From contig NZ_CP133480.1 of assembly GCF_031195445.1 (NCBI RefSeq), forward strand, positions 248,001-312,000: a stretch of DNA of 64,000 nt, given 5' to 3'. The stretch comes from Acuticoccus sp. MNP-M23 (GTDB lineage: Bacteria > Pseudomonadota > Alphaproteobacteria > Rhizobiales > Amorphaceae). Position numbers and translations under genes: made by a program. The notes under the pieces were generated by a model. It saw only the letters and a list, made by a program, of their open reading frames with translations. It did no database searches and was not told where the DNA came from. Below, piece after piece: positions 29,062 to 37,607 of the stretch (position 1 is the first letter of the stretch; each line of letters begins with the position of its first letter).

Positions 29062-29997
29062 TCAGGGGTGGGTGATGCGGTTTACCTCGGCGCGCTTCAA
29101 CTGCCGCTCGCGGTGGATGACGTAAAGCCCTGCGCACAGGATGATTGCGGTGCCGGCCCAGGTGATCGCGTCGGGAAACTCGTCGAACAGGATGTAGCCG
29201 AAGGCGGTGGCGCCGACGATTTCCAGATACTGGAACGGGGCAAGGAGGCTCTGCTCGGACAGGCGCACCGCGAAGGTCATCATCATCTGCACCCCGGTGG
29301 CAGTCACGCCGAGGAGGCCGATCAGCGCCCAGGCGCTTGCCGACGGCATCACCAGCGATGTGAACTCGGCCCCGGCAAGGTTGCCGCCGGCAATCACCGC
29401 GGCCAGAAACAGCGTCGCGAACAGGCCGCTGAGGGTCTGGATCCGCAAGCCATCGAGGTTGGCCTTCATCCCGCGCACGGTGGTGACCATGGCGGCAAAT
29501 GCTGTGGCGGCCATCAGCGGCAGGACGGCGGGCCAACCGAACTGCGCAAAATTGGGGCGGATCACAATCAGCGCGCCAACCAGCCCCGCCACCACGGCGC
29601 TGATGCGGTGGATGCCGACCTTCTCGCCAAGGAAGATCGCAGCGAACAGGGTGAGGATGAGCGGGCCGACGAAGAAAATCGCGATGGCGTTGGCCAGCGG
29701 CAGGTACTGGAGCGACCAGTAAAGGCTGATCGAGGCGATTCCCATGAAACAACCCGACAGGGCAAGCCGCCAGATGGACCCCATCACGGCCGGCGTGAAC
29801 ACCTTCCGGCGCAGCACGGCCAGGAGGATGAACAGGATGAGTGTTTGCGAACCGTAGCGCAGGACACCGATCTCGACCGGCGGCATCTCCCGGCCGAGGA
29901 TCTTGGCGATGGCATCCAGCGTCGGCACGGTGAGCGAGGCGAGGATCATCAGGGTCACGCCGCGGGCGGAATCGCGGGCAGACTCGGTCGCGCTCAC
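29062..29997 (-). CDS. EamA/DMT family transporter
   Basis: A protein of about 311 residues with ten predicted transmembrane helices arranged as two EamA repeats (for example MILASLTVPTLDAIAKIL, SLYWSLQYLPLANAIAIFF and FQYLEIVGATAFGYILFDE). It is a drug/metabolite-type permease of the inner membrane; the substrate is unknown. Start is uncertain: GTG at 29997 gives the family length, with TTG codons further upstream (30006, 30066). It lies between the two halves of the hydroxylase large subunit on the same strand, with gaps of 84-87 bp on both sides, so it may be co-transcribed and export or import the pathway's compound. Confidence 0.87.
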   Translation of the reverse strand: MSATESARDSARGVTLMILASLTVPTLDAIAKILGREMPPVEIGVLRYGSQTLILFILLAVLRRKVFTPAVMGSIWRLALSGCFMGIASISLYWSLQYLPLANAIAIFFVGPLILTLFAAIFLGEKVGIHRISAVVAGLVGALIVIRPNFAQFGWPAVLPLMAATAFAAMVTTVRGMKANLDGLRIQTLSGLFATLFLAAVIAGGNLAGAEFTSLVMPSASAWALIGLLGVTATGVQMMMTFAVRLSEQSLLAPFQYLEIVGATAFGYILFDEFPDAITWAGTAIILCAGLYVIHRERQLKRAEVNRITHP

Positions 29998-30081
29998 AGG
30001 GTTCAATTCAACGGTTCCTCGGGTGTGTGGAGCCCGTCTTAGCAGCTGCGGCCCACCCCGCGGCAAGGGCCTGCCCGCCGA

Positions 30082-31788
30082 TCAGCGGCGGCGTAGACCC
30101 GAAATGGACGAGAAGCGCGGGCCGCGGCGCGGTGCAGCGCGCTCCGGCGCAGGTGCCGGCTCCGGCGGCCGCGGCGTTGCGGGAGGCGGCGGCGGGTCAC
30201 GCCTCGCGGCAGCCGGCGTTTGGGATGCGGGTTCCGTTCGCGCAGCGGGCGCCGGGGCCCGCGGGGTCTCGTGGCCCGGTCGCGGCGGGGCCGCACGTCC
30301 GGTCTCGACCGGTTCGCGCGACTGCCCGCCTTGCGCGTACGAGCCGGACGAGTAGCCCTCCACCCGGCCATGCTGGTCGGTGGCGGTGTAGTTGGGGATC
30401 TCGCCACGCACGCCGCCGCCATCTTTCAGCGAGGACGCCGCCAGCAGCGACGGCGACAGCTTCACGCCCGCCTTCTCGGCCGCCACCTGGCAGCACTCGA
30501 TGAGCGCGGTGTTCTTGGCAACGCGGCGGTGCGCCTTCATGTCCCCGTCGCGGTAGGAATTGATGATCCGGTAGGCGACCGGGTCGAGCCCGATCTCGCG
30601 GGCACACACGTCCATGTGGCTCTCGATGGCGAAGTCCACGCCCGTCACGCCGAAGCCGCGCATGGCGGTGGCTGGCGTGCGGTTGGTGAACACGCAATAG
30701 ACATCCGAATAGACGTTGGGGATGGTGTACGGCCCCGGCAGGTGGCCGACGCCCTTGATGATGGCGTAGGACGAAAGGCGCGTGTAGGCGCCGGCATCGA
30801 AGTAGCCGACGAGTTTGCGGGCGACGAGGCGGCCGTCGTTCATCACGCCATCGGTGATGTACCAGCGTTCGGCGCCGCGGGGGGCGCCCACCTGCATCTC
30901 CTCGGCCCGGTCGAACATGTATTTGCACGGCCGGCCGGTGAGAATGGTGCCGAGGATCGCCATCGGCTCGTGCAGGCTGTCCACCTTGCCGCCGAAGCCG
31001 CCGCCCACCGTCCCGCCGATGAAGTGCAACCGCGCCGACGAGATGTCGAGCAGCTTGGCGGCGGTACCCAGCGAGAAGAACAGCGCCTGCGTGGAGGTGT
31101 AGCAGACGAAGCGGTCGTTGGTTTCGGGCGCAGCGATGGCGCCGCAGGTCTCGATCGGCGCCTGCTCGATGGGGCTCATCTGGTAGCGCCCCTCGATCAC
31201 GTGATCGGCCTCGCGAAAGCCCGCCTCCACGTCGCCGAAGCGCAGCTTCTGGTGGTCGTACTTGCCATGGTAGACGAAGAGGTTGCCGGGGTACGGCTTG
31301 CTGATAGACGGCGCGCCGGGCTTGATCGCCTCTTCCACGTCGAGGACGTGGGGCAGCACCTCGTAGTCGACGCGCACGGCGGCGGCGGCTTCCCGCGCCT
31401 GCCGCTCGGTGTCGGCGACGACGGCTGCGACCGGGTCGCCCTTGTAGCAGACCTTTTCGGTGGCCAGCAGCGGCTCATCGTCGAGCCCGAAGTCGAGCAG
31501 CGAGAGGAGCGTGTTGAGGTTGTTGGGCACGTCCTTGCCGGTGATGATTCTCCGCACGCCCGGCATGCGTTCTGCGGCGGACGTGTCGATCCGGCGGATC
31601 TTCGCGTGGTGGTGCGGCGAGCGGGTGCAGCGGATGTGGCAAAGACCGTCGAACAAATGGTCGTCGTAGAACGGCGAGCGGCCGGTGACGTGTCCCACCA
31701 TGTCCTGCCGCTGGGTCGGCTTGCCGATCTCGTTGAGGTCGTCATCCCGCTCGTCGGCGAAATATTCCTTGCGAAATTCGAGGGGCAT
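30082..31788 (-). CDS. molybdopterin-binding hydroxylase subunit, N-terminal half with Pro-rich tail
   Basis: A 568-residue protein covering the N-terminal half of a xanthine dehydrogenase-family large subunit. It has RQDMVGHVTGRSPFYDD, the cofactor loop GTVGGGFGGKVDSLHEP and the active-site region PATAMRGFGVTG. CO dehydrogenase's AYxCSFR loop is absent, so this is a hydroxylase and not CODH. After about residue 480 the homology stops and an 85-residue Pro/Ala/Arg-rich, presumably disordered tail follows. The catalytic glutamate is in the other half (27943-28974). Its ATG shares one base with the CoxS-like stop (TGATG). FAD and iron-sulfur subunits lie directly upstream. Confidence 0.87.
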   Translation of the reverse strand: MPLEFRKEYFADERDDDLNEIGKPTQRQDMVGHVTGRSPFYDDHLFDGLCHIRCTRSPHHHAKIRRIDTSAAERMPGVRRIITGKDVPNNLNTLLSLLDFGLDDEPLLATEKVCYKGDPVAAVVADTERQAREAAAAVRVDYEVLPHVLDVEEAIKPGAPSISKPYPGNLFVYHGKYDHQKLRFGDVEAGFREADHVIEGRYQMSPIEQAPIETCGAIAAPETNDRFVCYTSTQALFFSLGTAAKLLDISSARLHFIGGTVGGGFGGKVDSLHEPMAILGTILTGRPCKYMFDRAEEMQVGAPRGAERWYITDGVMNDGRLVARKLVGYFDAGAYTRLSSYAIIKGVGHLPGPYTIPNVYSDVYCVFTNRTPATAMRGFGVTGVDFAIESHMDVCAREIGLDPVAYRIINSYRDGDMKAHRRVAKNTALIECCQVAAEKAGVKLSPSLLAASSLKDGGGVRGEIPNYTATDQHGRVEGYSSGSYAQGGQSREPVETGRAAPPRPGHETPRAPAPAARTEPASQTPAAARRDPPPPPATPRPPEPAPAPERAAPRRGPRFSSISGLRRR

Positions 31789-32276
31789 CAGCGGGCTCCC
31801 GTCCGGCGGAGGCCGCCATTGGCGGCGGCGGTGAGCACGGCCTCGATGATCGCCTCGTAGCCGGTGCAACGGCAGATGTTGCCGGAGATGGCCTCCACCA
31901 CCTCTTCCCGGCTGGGGCGCGGGTTGTGCTTCAGAAGCGCTGCGGCGGACATCAGCATGCCCCCCGTGCAATAGCCGCACTGGGCCGCGAAATGGGTCAT
32001 GAACGCGTCCTGGAGGGGCGACAGCGCGCCATCCGCAAGGCCGGCGACCGTGTCGATCTCGGCGCCCTCGACGGTTTCGGCCAGAGTGAGGCAGGACAGG
32101 CGCGGCGCACCGTCGATGATGACGGTGCAGGCGCCGCAGGTGCCCTGCGCGCAGCCATACTTGGGCGTGAGGTCGCCGACGCCGCGGCGCAGCACGTCGA
32201 GAAGGTTCTGCCCGTCCGAAACGAACGCTGCCTTTTCCTCGCCGTTGTGGGTGAAGGTGACGGGCTTTTTCGCCAT
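31788..32276 (-). CDS. hydroxylase small subunit, 2x(2Fe-2S) (CoxS-like)
   Basis: A 162-residue electron-transfer subunit. The plant-ferredoxin-type cluster is ligated by Cys42, Cys47, Cys50 and Cys62, and the C-terminal four-helix cluster by Cys100, Cys103, Cys135 and Cys137 (CGYCTGGM and CRCTGYE). It passes electrons from the molybdenum centre to the FAD subunit. Length and all eight cysteines match the family. It overlaps the neighbours at both ends by one base (TGATG style), giving a strictly coupled order: FAD, Fe-S, large subunit. Confidence 0.95.
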   Translation of the reverse strand: MAKKPVTFTHNGEEKAAFVSDGQNLLDVLRRGVGDLTPKYGCAQGTCGACTVIIDGAPRLSCLTLAETVEGAEIDTVAGLADGALSPLQDAFMTHFAAQCGYCTGGMLMSAAALLKHNPRPSREEVVEAISGNICRCTGYEAIIEAVLTAAANGGLRRTGAR

Positions 32277-33073
32277 CAGCGGATGTCCTCCAGAAGGCGT
32301 CGAAGGTGCACGCCCGCAACTTCGCGGCGGTACCAGGCGGTGGCGATGGCGTCGTCGCGGGGGCTGAGCCCCTCGGCGGCGTGGGCGGCGGCCGCGGCAA
32401 TGGCGGACGCACCTAGCGCCTGGCCGTTCAGCGCCCGCTCGGCAGCTTCCGCGCGCACCGGGCGCGCGCCCATGCCGTTGAAGACGATCCGCGCATTCTC
32501 GATCCGCCCGCCCTGCCGCGGCAGCACCGCCGCCACGGACAGCACCGACACGCCCTTGGGCTTGATCCGCGAGACCTTGCGGAAGTGAAGCCCGCCCTGC
32601 GGCACCGGCACATGCACGGCCGCAACCAGCGACCGGGTCGGTCCCCCGCGAATGAGGTCGTCGATGCTCTGCCGCCGCCCATCGGTCATCTCGGCGGTGG
32701 CGCCAAGCGCCATCAAAGCGGCGGTGAGGTCCCCATAGGGCGCGGCGGCGAAGAGGTTGCCGGCGACGGTGGCGGCAGCGCGCACCTGCGGCCCGCCGAT
32801 CAGCCGCGCGACCGGCGCCAGAAACGCCGTGTCCCGCGAGGCGGCGATTGAAGCCATCGTGACGCCGGCGCCCAGCGTCACGGCGCTGCCGGTGGTGCGG
32901 ATCTCGGTCATCGCCCGGTCCGTGGTGCGGATCAGCGTGTCGAAGCTCTGGTCGGCCTCATTGACGGCGCGCATCAGGATCGTGCCGCCGCCCATGAAGC
33001 GAGCCGCGCGGGCCGCTGCAAACGCGCGGGCCGCCTCGGAGAGCGTCGGGTAGGTCTCCACCGTCAGCGGCAT
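32276..33073 (-). CDS. hydroxylase FAD-binding subunit (CoxM-like)
   Basis: A 265-residue medium subunit of the molybdenum hydroxylase. FAD-binding loops are seen as ARFMGGGTILM near residue 25 and TVAGNLFAAAPYGDL near residue 98, with a C-terminal CO_deh_flav-type domain. The first loop reads FMGGGT where many relatives have AGGTD. It receives electrons from the 2Fe-2S subunit and passes them to NAD or a quinone-linked acceptor. First catalytic gene of the cluster, 13 bp after the SRPBCC gene. Confidence 0.93.
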   Translation of the reverse strand: MPLTVETYPTLSEAARAFAAARAARFMGGGTILMRAVNEADQSFDTLIRTTDRAMTEIRTTGSAVTLGAGVTMASIAASRDTAFLAPVARLIGGPQVRAAATVAGNLFAAAPYGDLTAALMALGATAEMTDGRRQSIDDLIRGGPTRSLVAAVHVPVPQGGLHFRKVSRIKPKGVSVLSVAAVLPRQGGRIENARIVFNGMGARPVRAEAAERALNGQALGASAIAAAAAHAAEGLSPRDDAIATAWYRREVAGVHLRRLLEDIR

Positions 33074-33086
33074 CGGTCAATTCCCT

Positions 33087-33542
33087 TCATTGCGCGGCCG
33101 GGGCGGTGCCGGCGAGCGTTGCGCGGATCGCCTCCATGCCGGCTGCATAGATGTTGTCGCCCACCATCGCGGCCAGCTCCTTTTCGCGCCCCGCCGGCGT
33201 GTCGAACCGCGAACGCCAGTGGAAGAAGGTCATGTCCCCGTCGGTGACGGGCAGAAGCCGCACGTGGGCGACGTAGTTGAAGAGCGGCACGGGGGTGTCC
33301 AGCAGGCAATAGGTCATTTCCATGTCGGCATCCGACAGGGTGAGGAGCTGTTCGCGCAGCTCCGAGCCGTCGACGAGGTGAAAGCGCCGGACCCCTGACA
33401 CGCGGTCCGTCGGCGCGCCGCGCTCCATCTCGCTGTCGGCGACGGCGGGGTGCCAGCGGTCGTGGCCGTTGAAGTCGCGCACGATGGCCCACACCGCCTC
33501 GACGGGCTGGTCGATCACCGTGGAGCGGACGACGTTCACCAT
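33087..33542 (-). CDS. SRPBCC (CoxG/polyketide cyclase-like) protein 2
   Basis: A 151-residue START-like lipid/ligand-binding fold protein. The pattern STVIDQPVEAVWAIVRDFNG, then DRWHPAVADSEMERG and VRRFHLVDGSELREQL, repeats almost step for step in the neighbouring gene 33544-33981. The two are tandem paralogues. SRPBCC proteins of the CoxG type are frequent companions of molybdenum hydroxylases and may recruit or bind a quinone or other hydrophobic partner. The start at 33542 is chosen over a longer frame that extends into the neighbour. Confidence 0.85.
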   Translation of the reverse strand: MVNVVRSTVIDQPVEAVWAIVRDFNGHDRWHPAVADSEMERGAPTDRVSGVRRFHLVDGSELREQLLTLSDADMEMTYCLLDTPVPLFNYVAHVRLLPVTDGDMTFFHWRSRFDTPAGREKELAAMVGDNIYAAGMEAIRATLAGTAPAAQ

Positions 33543-33543
33543 C

Positions 33544-33981
33544 TCAGCGCGTAAAATGGCGCTTGAGAGCGTCGAAGCCGCCCTGGAAGACGTTGGTGCC
33601 AACGCCGTTCACGAGGTCATCCTCGTTCTCCGGCGCGCACTCGAAGTCGGCGGACCATTCGGCAAAGCTGCGGTCGCCGTCGGTGATGGGCGTGATGCGC
33701 AAGGTGGCCACATAGTCGGTCAGCGGCATCGGGCTTTCGAGGATCGCGTAGGTGCAGAACATGTCGTAATCGGACAGGCCGAGCAGCTTTTCGCGGATGC
33801 GGTCGCCGTTCTGGAGGCGGAAGTCGCGCACGCAGCCGATCTTGTCGGACGGTTCGCCGTTCTCGATGCGGCTTTCGCGGATGCGCGGGTGCCAGCGCGG
33901 CAGGGCGTTGAAATCCCGCACCCGCTCCCAGACGCGGGCGGCCGGCGCGTCCAGCACCGTGGAGACGTAGACGCGCGCCAT
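33544..33981 (-). CDS. SRPBCC (CoxG/polyketide cyclase-like) protein 1
   Basis: A 145-residue tandem paralogue of the preceding SRPBCC gene. Shared landmarks are STVLDAPAARVWERVRDFNA, LPRWHPRI, DKIGCVRDFRLQNGDRIREKL and a short C-terminal amphipathic helix (NVFQGGFDALKRHF). It begins directly after the flotillin stop and ends 1 bp before the next SRPBCC start, so these genes may all be one transcript. The function is inferred from the hydroxylase context only. Confidence 0.85.
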   Translation of the reverse strand: MARVYVSTVLDAPAARVWERVRDFNALPRWHPRIRESRIENGEPSDKIGCVRDFRLQNGDRIREKLLGLSDYDMFCTYAILESPMPLTDYVATLRITPITDGDRSFAEWSADFECAPENEDDLVNGVGTNVFQGGFDALKRHFTR

Positions 33982-36864
33982 CTATTCGCCCTTCCCGGCG
34001 GGGGCGTTGTCGGCAGGTGGTTTGTCTCCGCCCGAGCCGGAAGGCTTGTTGCCACCAACGTCCTTGGCAATGCGCTGCATGTCGGATGCCTCGCGGATGA
34101 GGCCGCCCATCTTGGCAAGGTTGGAGCCCTCGATGCCCATTTCGGACAGGAGGCTGTCCACCAGCGGGGCCTGAACGCGGTATCTGAGCGCGGAGTTGAT
34201 CACCTCGTCGGTGGCACTGCGGTTGCTGCCGTCGCCATTGCCCTGGCCGCCGCCGGCCCCGTCCATCTGGACGATGCGGATGTCGGAGATCTTCTCCATC
34301 GGCTTGACGGAAGCGGCCACGATCCCCTCGATCCGGGTGAGGAGGCCGCGCTTGAAGAGCGACGCGCGGGCGGGCTCGGTGAGGACGTTTTCCGCCTCGT
34401 TGATGAGCTTTTGCGCCTCGGCTTCCACGGCCGCGCGGACCTTCTCGGCGTCGGCCGCAAATCTGGCCTCCTCCGCCAGCTTCTCGGCCATCAACACGTC
34501 GATGGACTTCTTGCGCTGGGCCGCCTCGGTGTCGCGCACCGTGAGGACGCGCTCTTCGGCCTCGGCGGCACGGGCGCGGGCCGTTTCGGCCTCCACCTTG
34601 GCCGCGGCCTCTTCAAGGCTCTTGGCGTAAAGGGCGATGGCACGTTCCATGTTGGCCAGCTCCACCTCGCGCTCGCGGGTGATCTCGCGGCGGCGGCGTT
34701 CTGTCTCGTGGCCGATCCGTGCCTCGTCGAGCCCGCGTTCGGAGGCAATGCGCGCGCGCTCGATCTCTTCGGTGGAGGCAATTTCTGCCTCGCGAAGGGC
34801 CTGAACCCGCGAAATCTCCAGCTGCTCGGTGGCGCGCCGCCGTTCCAGCTTGGCGGCGTCCAGAATGCGTTCGCGTTCCACGTCGGACCGGGACACATCG
34901 CGCTGCGCCTCGATTTCTGCGCGGCGGACCCGCGCATCGGCATCAGCGCGCTCCACCCGCTTGGCGGCCAGCTCGATGATCCGCGACTCGTCGGCCTCCT
35001 CCACCGACCGCTTGCGGTCGATGTCCGACACTTCGCGCTCCTGATGGGAGGCGATCCGCTCGATCTCCAGTCCCAGCTCCATCTCGATCCGCTGGCGCTC
35101 GGTGGCCTCGCGGCGGCGGATATCGGCCGCCTCCACCGCAGCTTCTCTGGAAATTTCGCGTTCGCGGGTGTCCTGCGCTGCCGAAATCCGCTCCGCCTCG
35201 ATGATCTTTTCCTTGGCGATGCGCGCGGCATCCACCGCTTCGTCGGCACGGACCTGCGCTTCGTCGATGGCACGGTTGCGCGCAATCTCCAGCGCCCTCG
35301 TGTCCTCGTCGGCGGCGATCCGGTTTGCGGACACGGCCTTTTCGCGGGCAATGCGCGCCGCCTCGATGGCCTGCTGTGCCGCCTCGTTCGCCTCCTCGAT
35401 GGCGCGCTGGCGCTCGATCTCCAGCGCACGGATGCGCTTGTCGCTGGCGATGCGCTCCTCGGAGGTGTCGGCAGCTTCGGCAATGCGCATCTTTTCGATG
35501 GATTCGCGCGCCGAAATCTCGGCCTCGTCCAGGGCGCGGTTGCGGGCAATCTCGCGCCGGCGGGTGTCTTCCTCGCTGGCAATGCGCGCCTCCACCACGG
35601 CGCGGTCCTGCGCGATGCGCGCCTTCTCGGTGTCTTCGCGGGCGGCAATCTCGGCCGCTTCCAGCGCGCGGGTGCGCTCGATCTCGCGCGCCCTTGTCTG
35701 CTGCTCGGTCTCGATCCGGGCGCGGTCGGTGGCCTCGCGCGCAGCAATCTCGGCGCCTTCCAGCGTGCGCCGGCGCGCAATCTCCCGCGCCTCAACGTCC
35801 TCTTCGGAAGCAATGCGCGCCTCCGACACCGCGCGCTCCTGCGCAATGCGGGCCGTGTCGACCTCCTGGCGGGAGGCGATCTCCGCGCCGTCCACCGCGC
35901 GCTGGCGGTGGATCTCGCGCTCGCGGATCTCCCGTTCCGACTGGATGCGCACTTCGGCGATGGACTGGTCGTTGGCAATCTTGGCAAGCTCGATGGTCTC
36001 ACGCGCGGTGATCTGCGCACGCTCGGCCTCGGTGTCCCGCTCGGCGCGCTCACGCGCAATCTCGGCGCGCTGCTGCGCACGGCGGAACTCGACGTCGCGT
36101 TCCTGCTCCAGCCGCGCCTCTTCGGAGTCGCGCTCGATGTTGAGCGATTCCTTCTCCGCCTCCAGGTTGCGCGTGCGAATGCGGATCATCGAGGCCTGCT
36201 CGATCTCGTTGCGCAGCGTGCGGCGCCCCTCGATCTCGCGGATCAGCTCGGTCAAGCCCTCGGCATCGAACCTGTTGGACGGGTTGAAGAATTCCAGCGC
36301 GGTCTGGTCGATGTCCTTGATGGCGACCGATTCCAGCTCAAGGCCGTTCTGCTCGAGCGTTTCCTGCGCAATCTCGCGCACGCGGCGCAGATACTGGCTG
36401 CGCTGCTCGTGGATATCGTCCATCGGCATTTCGGCCGCCGCAATCCGCAGCGCCGACTCGAACTTGCCGGCCAGAAGCGGCTGCAACCGCTCCGGGTCGC
36501 TCATCCGCCGGCCCAGCGTGGAGGCTGCGCGCGACACCGCCGCCCGCTCCGGACGGACGCGGACATAAAATTCCGCCTCCACGTCCACGCGCATGCGGTC
36601 CTTGGTGATCAACGCATGTTCGCGGCCGCGCGACACATCGAGCGCCAGGGTGCTCATGGAAACGGGGGTGATGTCGTGGATGATGGGCCAGACGAACGCG
36701 CCGCCGTCGATCACGACCTTCTCGCCGAGAAAGCCGGTCCGCACGAATGCCGTCTCTTTGGTCGAGCGGCGGTAGAGCCAGTTCATCACCCAGTAGATGA
36801 CGAAGATGACGATAACCGCCGCAATGATCCAAAGGATGAGCTCCCCGATGAGTTCACCCGTCAT
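33982..36864 (-). CDS. giant flotillin/SPFH protein with hendecad coiled coil
   Basis: A 960-residue membrane scaffold protein. One transmembrane helix (about 8-28) is followed by YRRSTKETAFVRTGFLGEKV and an SPFH (band 7) domain to about residue 200. Residues 283-623 are 31 unbroken units of 11 residues with the pattern [AR]-x-I-A-x-x-x-x-x-x-E, and after a small phase slip ten more units run 650-759. Eleven-residue periodicity predicts a nearly straight or right-handed coiled coil, about 60 nm long. The end is a flotillin-like helical domain and a Gly/Pro-rich tail. Bacterial flotillins organise membrane microdomains. At 960 residues it is roughly twice the usual size. Confidence 0.9.
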   Translation of the reverse strand: MTGELIGELILWIIAAVIVIFVIYWVMNWLYRRSTKETAFVRTGFLGEKVVIDGGAFVWPIIHDITPVSMSTLALDVSRGREHALITKDRMRVDVEAEFYVRVRPERAAVSRAASTLGRRMSDPERLQPLLAGKFESALRIAAAEMPMDDIHEQRSQYLRRVREIAQETLEQNGLELESVAIKDIDQTALEFFNPSNRFDAEGLTELIREIEGRRTLRNEIEQASMIRIRTRNLEAEKESLNIERDSEEARLEQERDVEFRRAQQRAEIARERAERDTEAERAQITARETIELAKIANDQSIAEVRIQSEREIREREIHRQRAVDGAEIASRQEVDTARIAQERAVSEARIASEEDVEAREIARRRTLEGAEIAAREATDRARIETEQQTRAREIERTRALEAAEIAAREDTEKARIAQDRAVVEARIASEEDTRRREIARNRALDEAEISARESIEKMRIAEAADTSEERIASDKRIRALEIERQRAIEEANEAAQQAIEAARIAREKAVSANRIAADEDTRALEIARNRAIDEAQVRADEAVDAARIAKEKIIEAERISAAQDTREREISREAAVEAADIRRREATERQRIEMELGLEIERIASHQEREVSDIDRKRSVEEADESRIIELAAKRVERADADARVRRAEIEAQRDVSRSDVERERILDAAKLERRRATEQLEISRVQALREAEIASTEEIERARIASERGLDEARIGHETERRRREITREREVELANMERAIALYAKSLEEAAAKVEAETARARAAEAEERVLTVRDTEAAQRKKSIDVLMAEKLAEEARFAADAEKVRAAVEAEAQKLINEAENVLTEPARASLFKRGLLTRIEGIVAASVKPMEKISDIRIVQMDGAGGGQGNGDGSNRSATDEVINSALRYRVQAPLVDSLLSEMGIEGSNLAKMGGLIREASDMQRIAKDVGGNKPSGSGGDKPPADNAPAGKGE

Positions 36865-36984
36865 AGTGTCCGCCCCCCGCCAAATTGCCGCGAGGATATG
36901 GAAACCGGTCTGGACCCTTACGCTTTACAGTGCGTCTTTTTTTAATCGGGAAAACGCATCAGGGCGATGGTCGTCCCCCGCCGG

Positions 36985-37590
36985 TCAGACCCAGGGGTGC
37001 GCGTCGGCCAGCTTCTTCTCGTGGTCGGCGATGGGGTCGGCCTTGGCCATGGTGAGGGCAATCTCGTCAAGACCGTTGACGAGGCAGTGCTTGAGCCAGG
37101 CGTCGATCTCGAATTCGATGGGTGCGCCATCGTCGCCGACGATGGTCTGGCTCGGCAGATCCACCGTCAGCGTGGCATTGGCGCCGCGCTTGGCGTGCTC
37201 CATCAGCCGCTCCAGCTCATCGGGCGTGACCTTGATCGGCAGAAGCCCGTTCTTGAAGCAGTTCTGATAGAAGATATCGGCAAACGACGTGGAGATGACG
37301 CAGCGGATACCCCGGTCGAGCAGCGCCCACGGCGCATGTTCGCGCGACGAGCCACAGCCGAAATTGTCACCCGCCACCAGAATATTGGCGCCCGCATAGG
37401 CGGGCTGGTTGAGCGAGAAATCGGGGTCGGGCGTGCCGTCGTCCTTGCGCGAGATTTCCGCAAAGAGCCCGGCCCCCAGACCCGTCCGCTTGATCGTCTT
37501 CAGGTAGTCCTTCGGGATGATCATGTCCGTGTCGACATTGATCATGTCGAGCGGCGCTGCGGGCGACGTGAGCGTTTTGAAGGGTTCCAT
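36985..37590 (-). CDS. leuD: 3-isopropylmalate dehydratase small subunit
   Basis: A 201-residue small subunit of isopropylmalate isomerase in leucine synthesis. Family motifs are [19 protein letters not shown], the swivel-domain [15 protein letters not shown] and [18 protein letters not shown]. It needs the 4Fe-4S large subunit LeuC, which is not in the window. It starts 17 bp after the stop of the membrane-protein gene, so the two are probably in one transcript. Following it are 120 bp before the flotillin gene. Confidence 0.96.
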   Translation of the reverse strand: MEPFKTLTSPAAPLDMINVDTDMIIPKDYLKTIKRTGLGAGLFAEISRKDDGTPDPDFSLNQPAYAGANILVAGDNFGCGSSREHAPWALLDRGIRCVISTSFADIFYQNCFKNGLLPIKVTPDELERLMEHAKRGANATLTVDLPSQTIVGDDGAPIEFEIDAWLKHCLVNGLDEIALTMAKADPIADHEKKLADAHPWV

Positions 37591-37607
37591 GGCGGCGTTC
37601 CTGAAAA

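Noticed and set aside
27328-30042. A 904-residue plus-strand frame across MoxR, hydroxylase and EamA genes
   Set aside because: It runs antisense across three well-supported genes and has no domain of its own.
27022-33073. Annotation of the cluster as aerobic CO dehydrogenase
   Set aside because: The large subunit has AMRGFG and lacks the AYxCSFR active-site loop of CoxL, so only the general molybdenum hydroxylase assignment is supported.
34588-36018. 33-bp spaced repetition in DNA, considered as a CRISPR array or minisatellite
   Set aside because: Units vary at the base level with synonymous and conservative changes, encode a continuous coiled coil, and there are no identical repeats with unique spacers.
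33469-36945. A 1158-residue open frame on the plus strand opposite the flotillin gene
   Set aside because: It mirrors the repetitive high-G+C flotillin gene; composition is Leu/Arg/Gly-rich with no recognisable domain, while the minus strand gives a clear SPFH protein.
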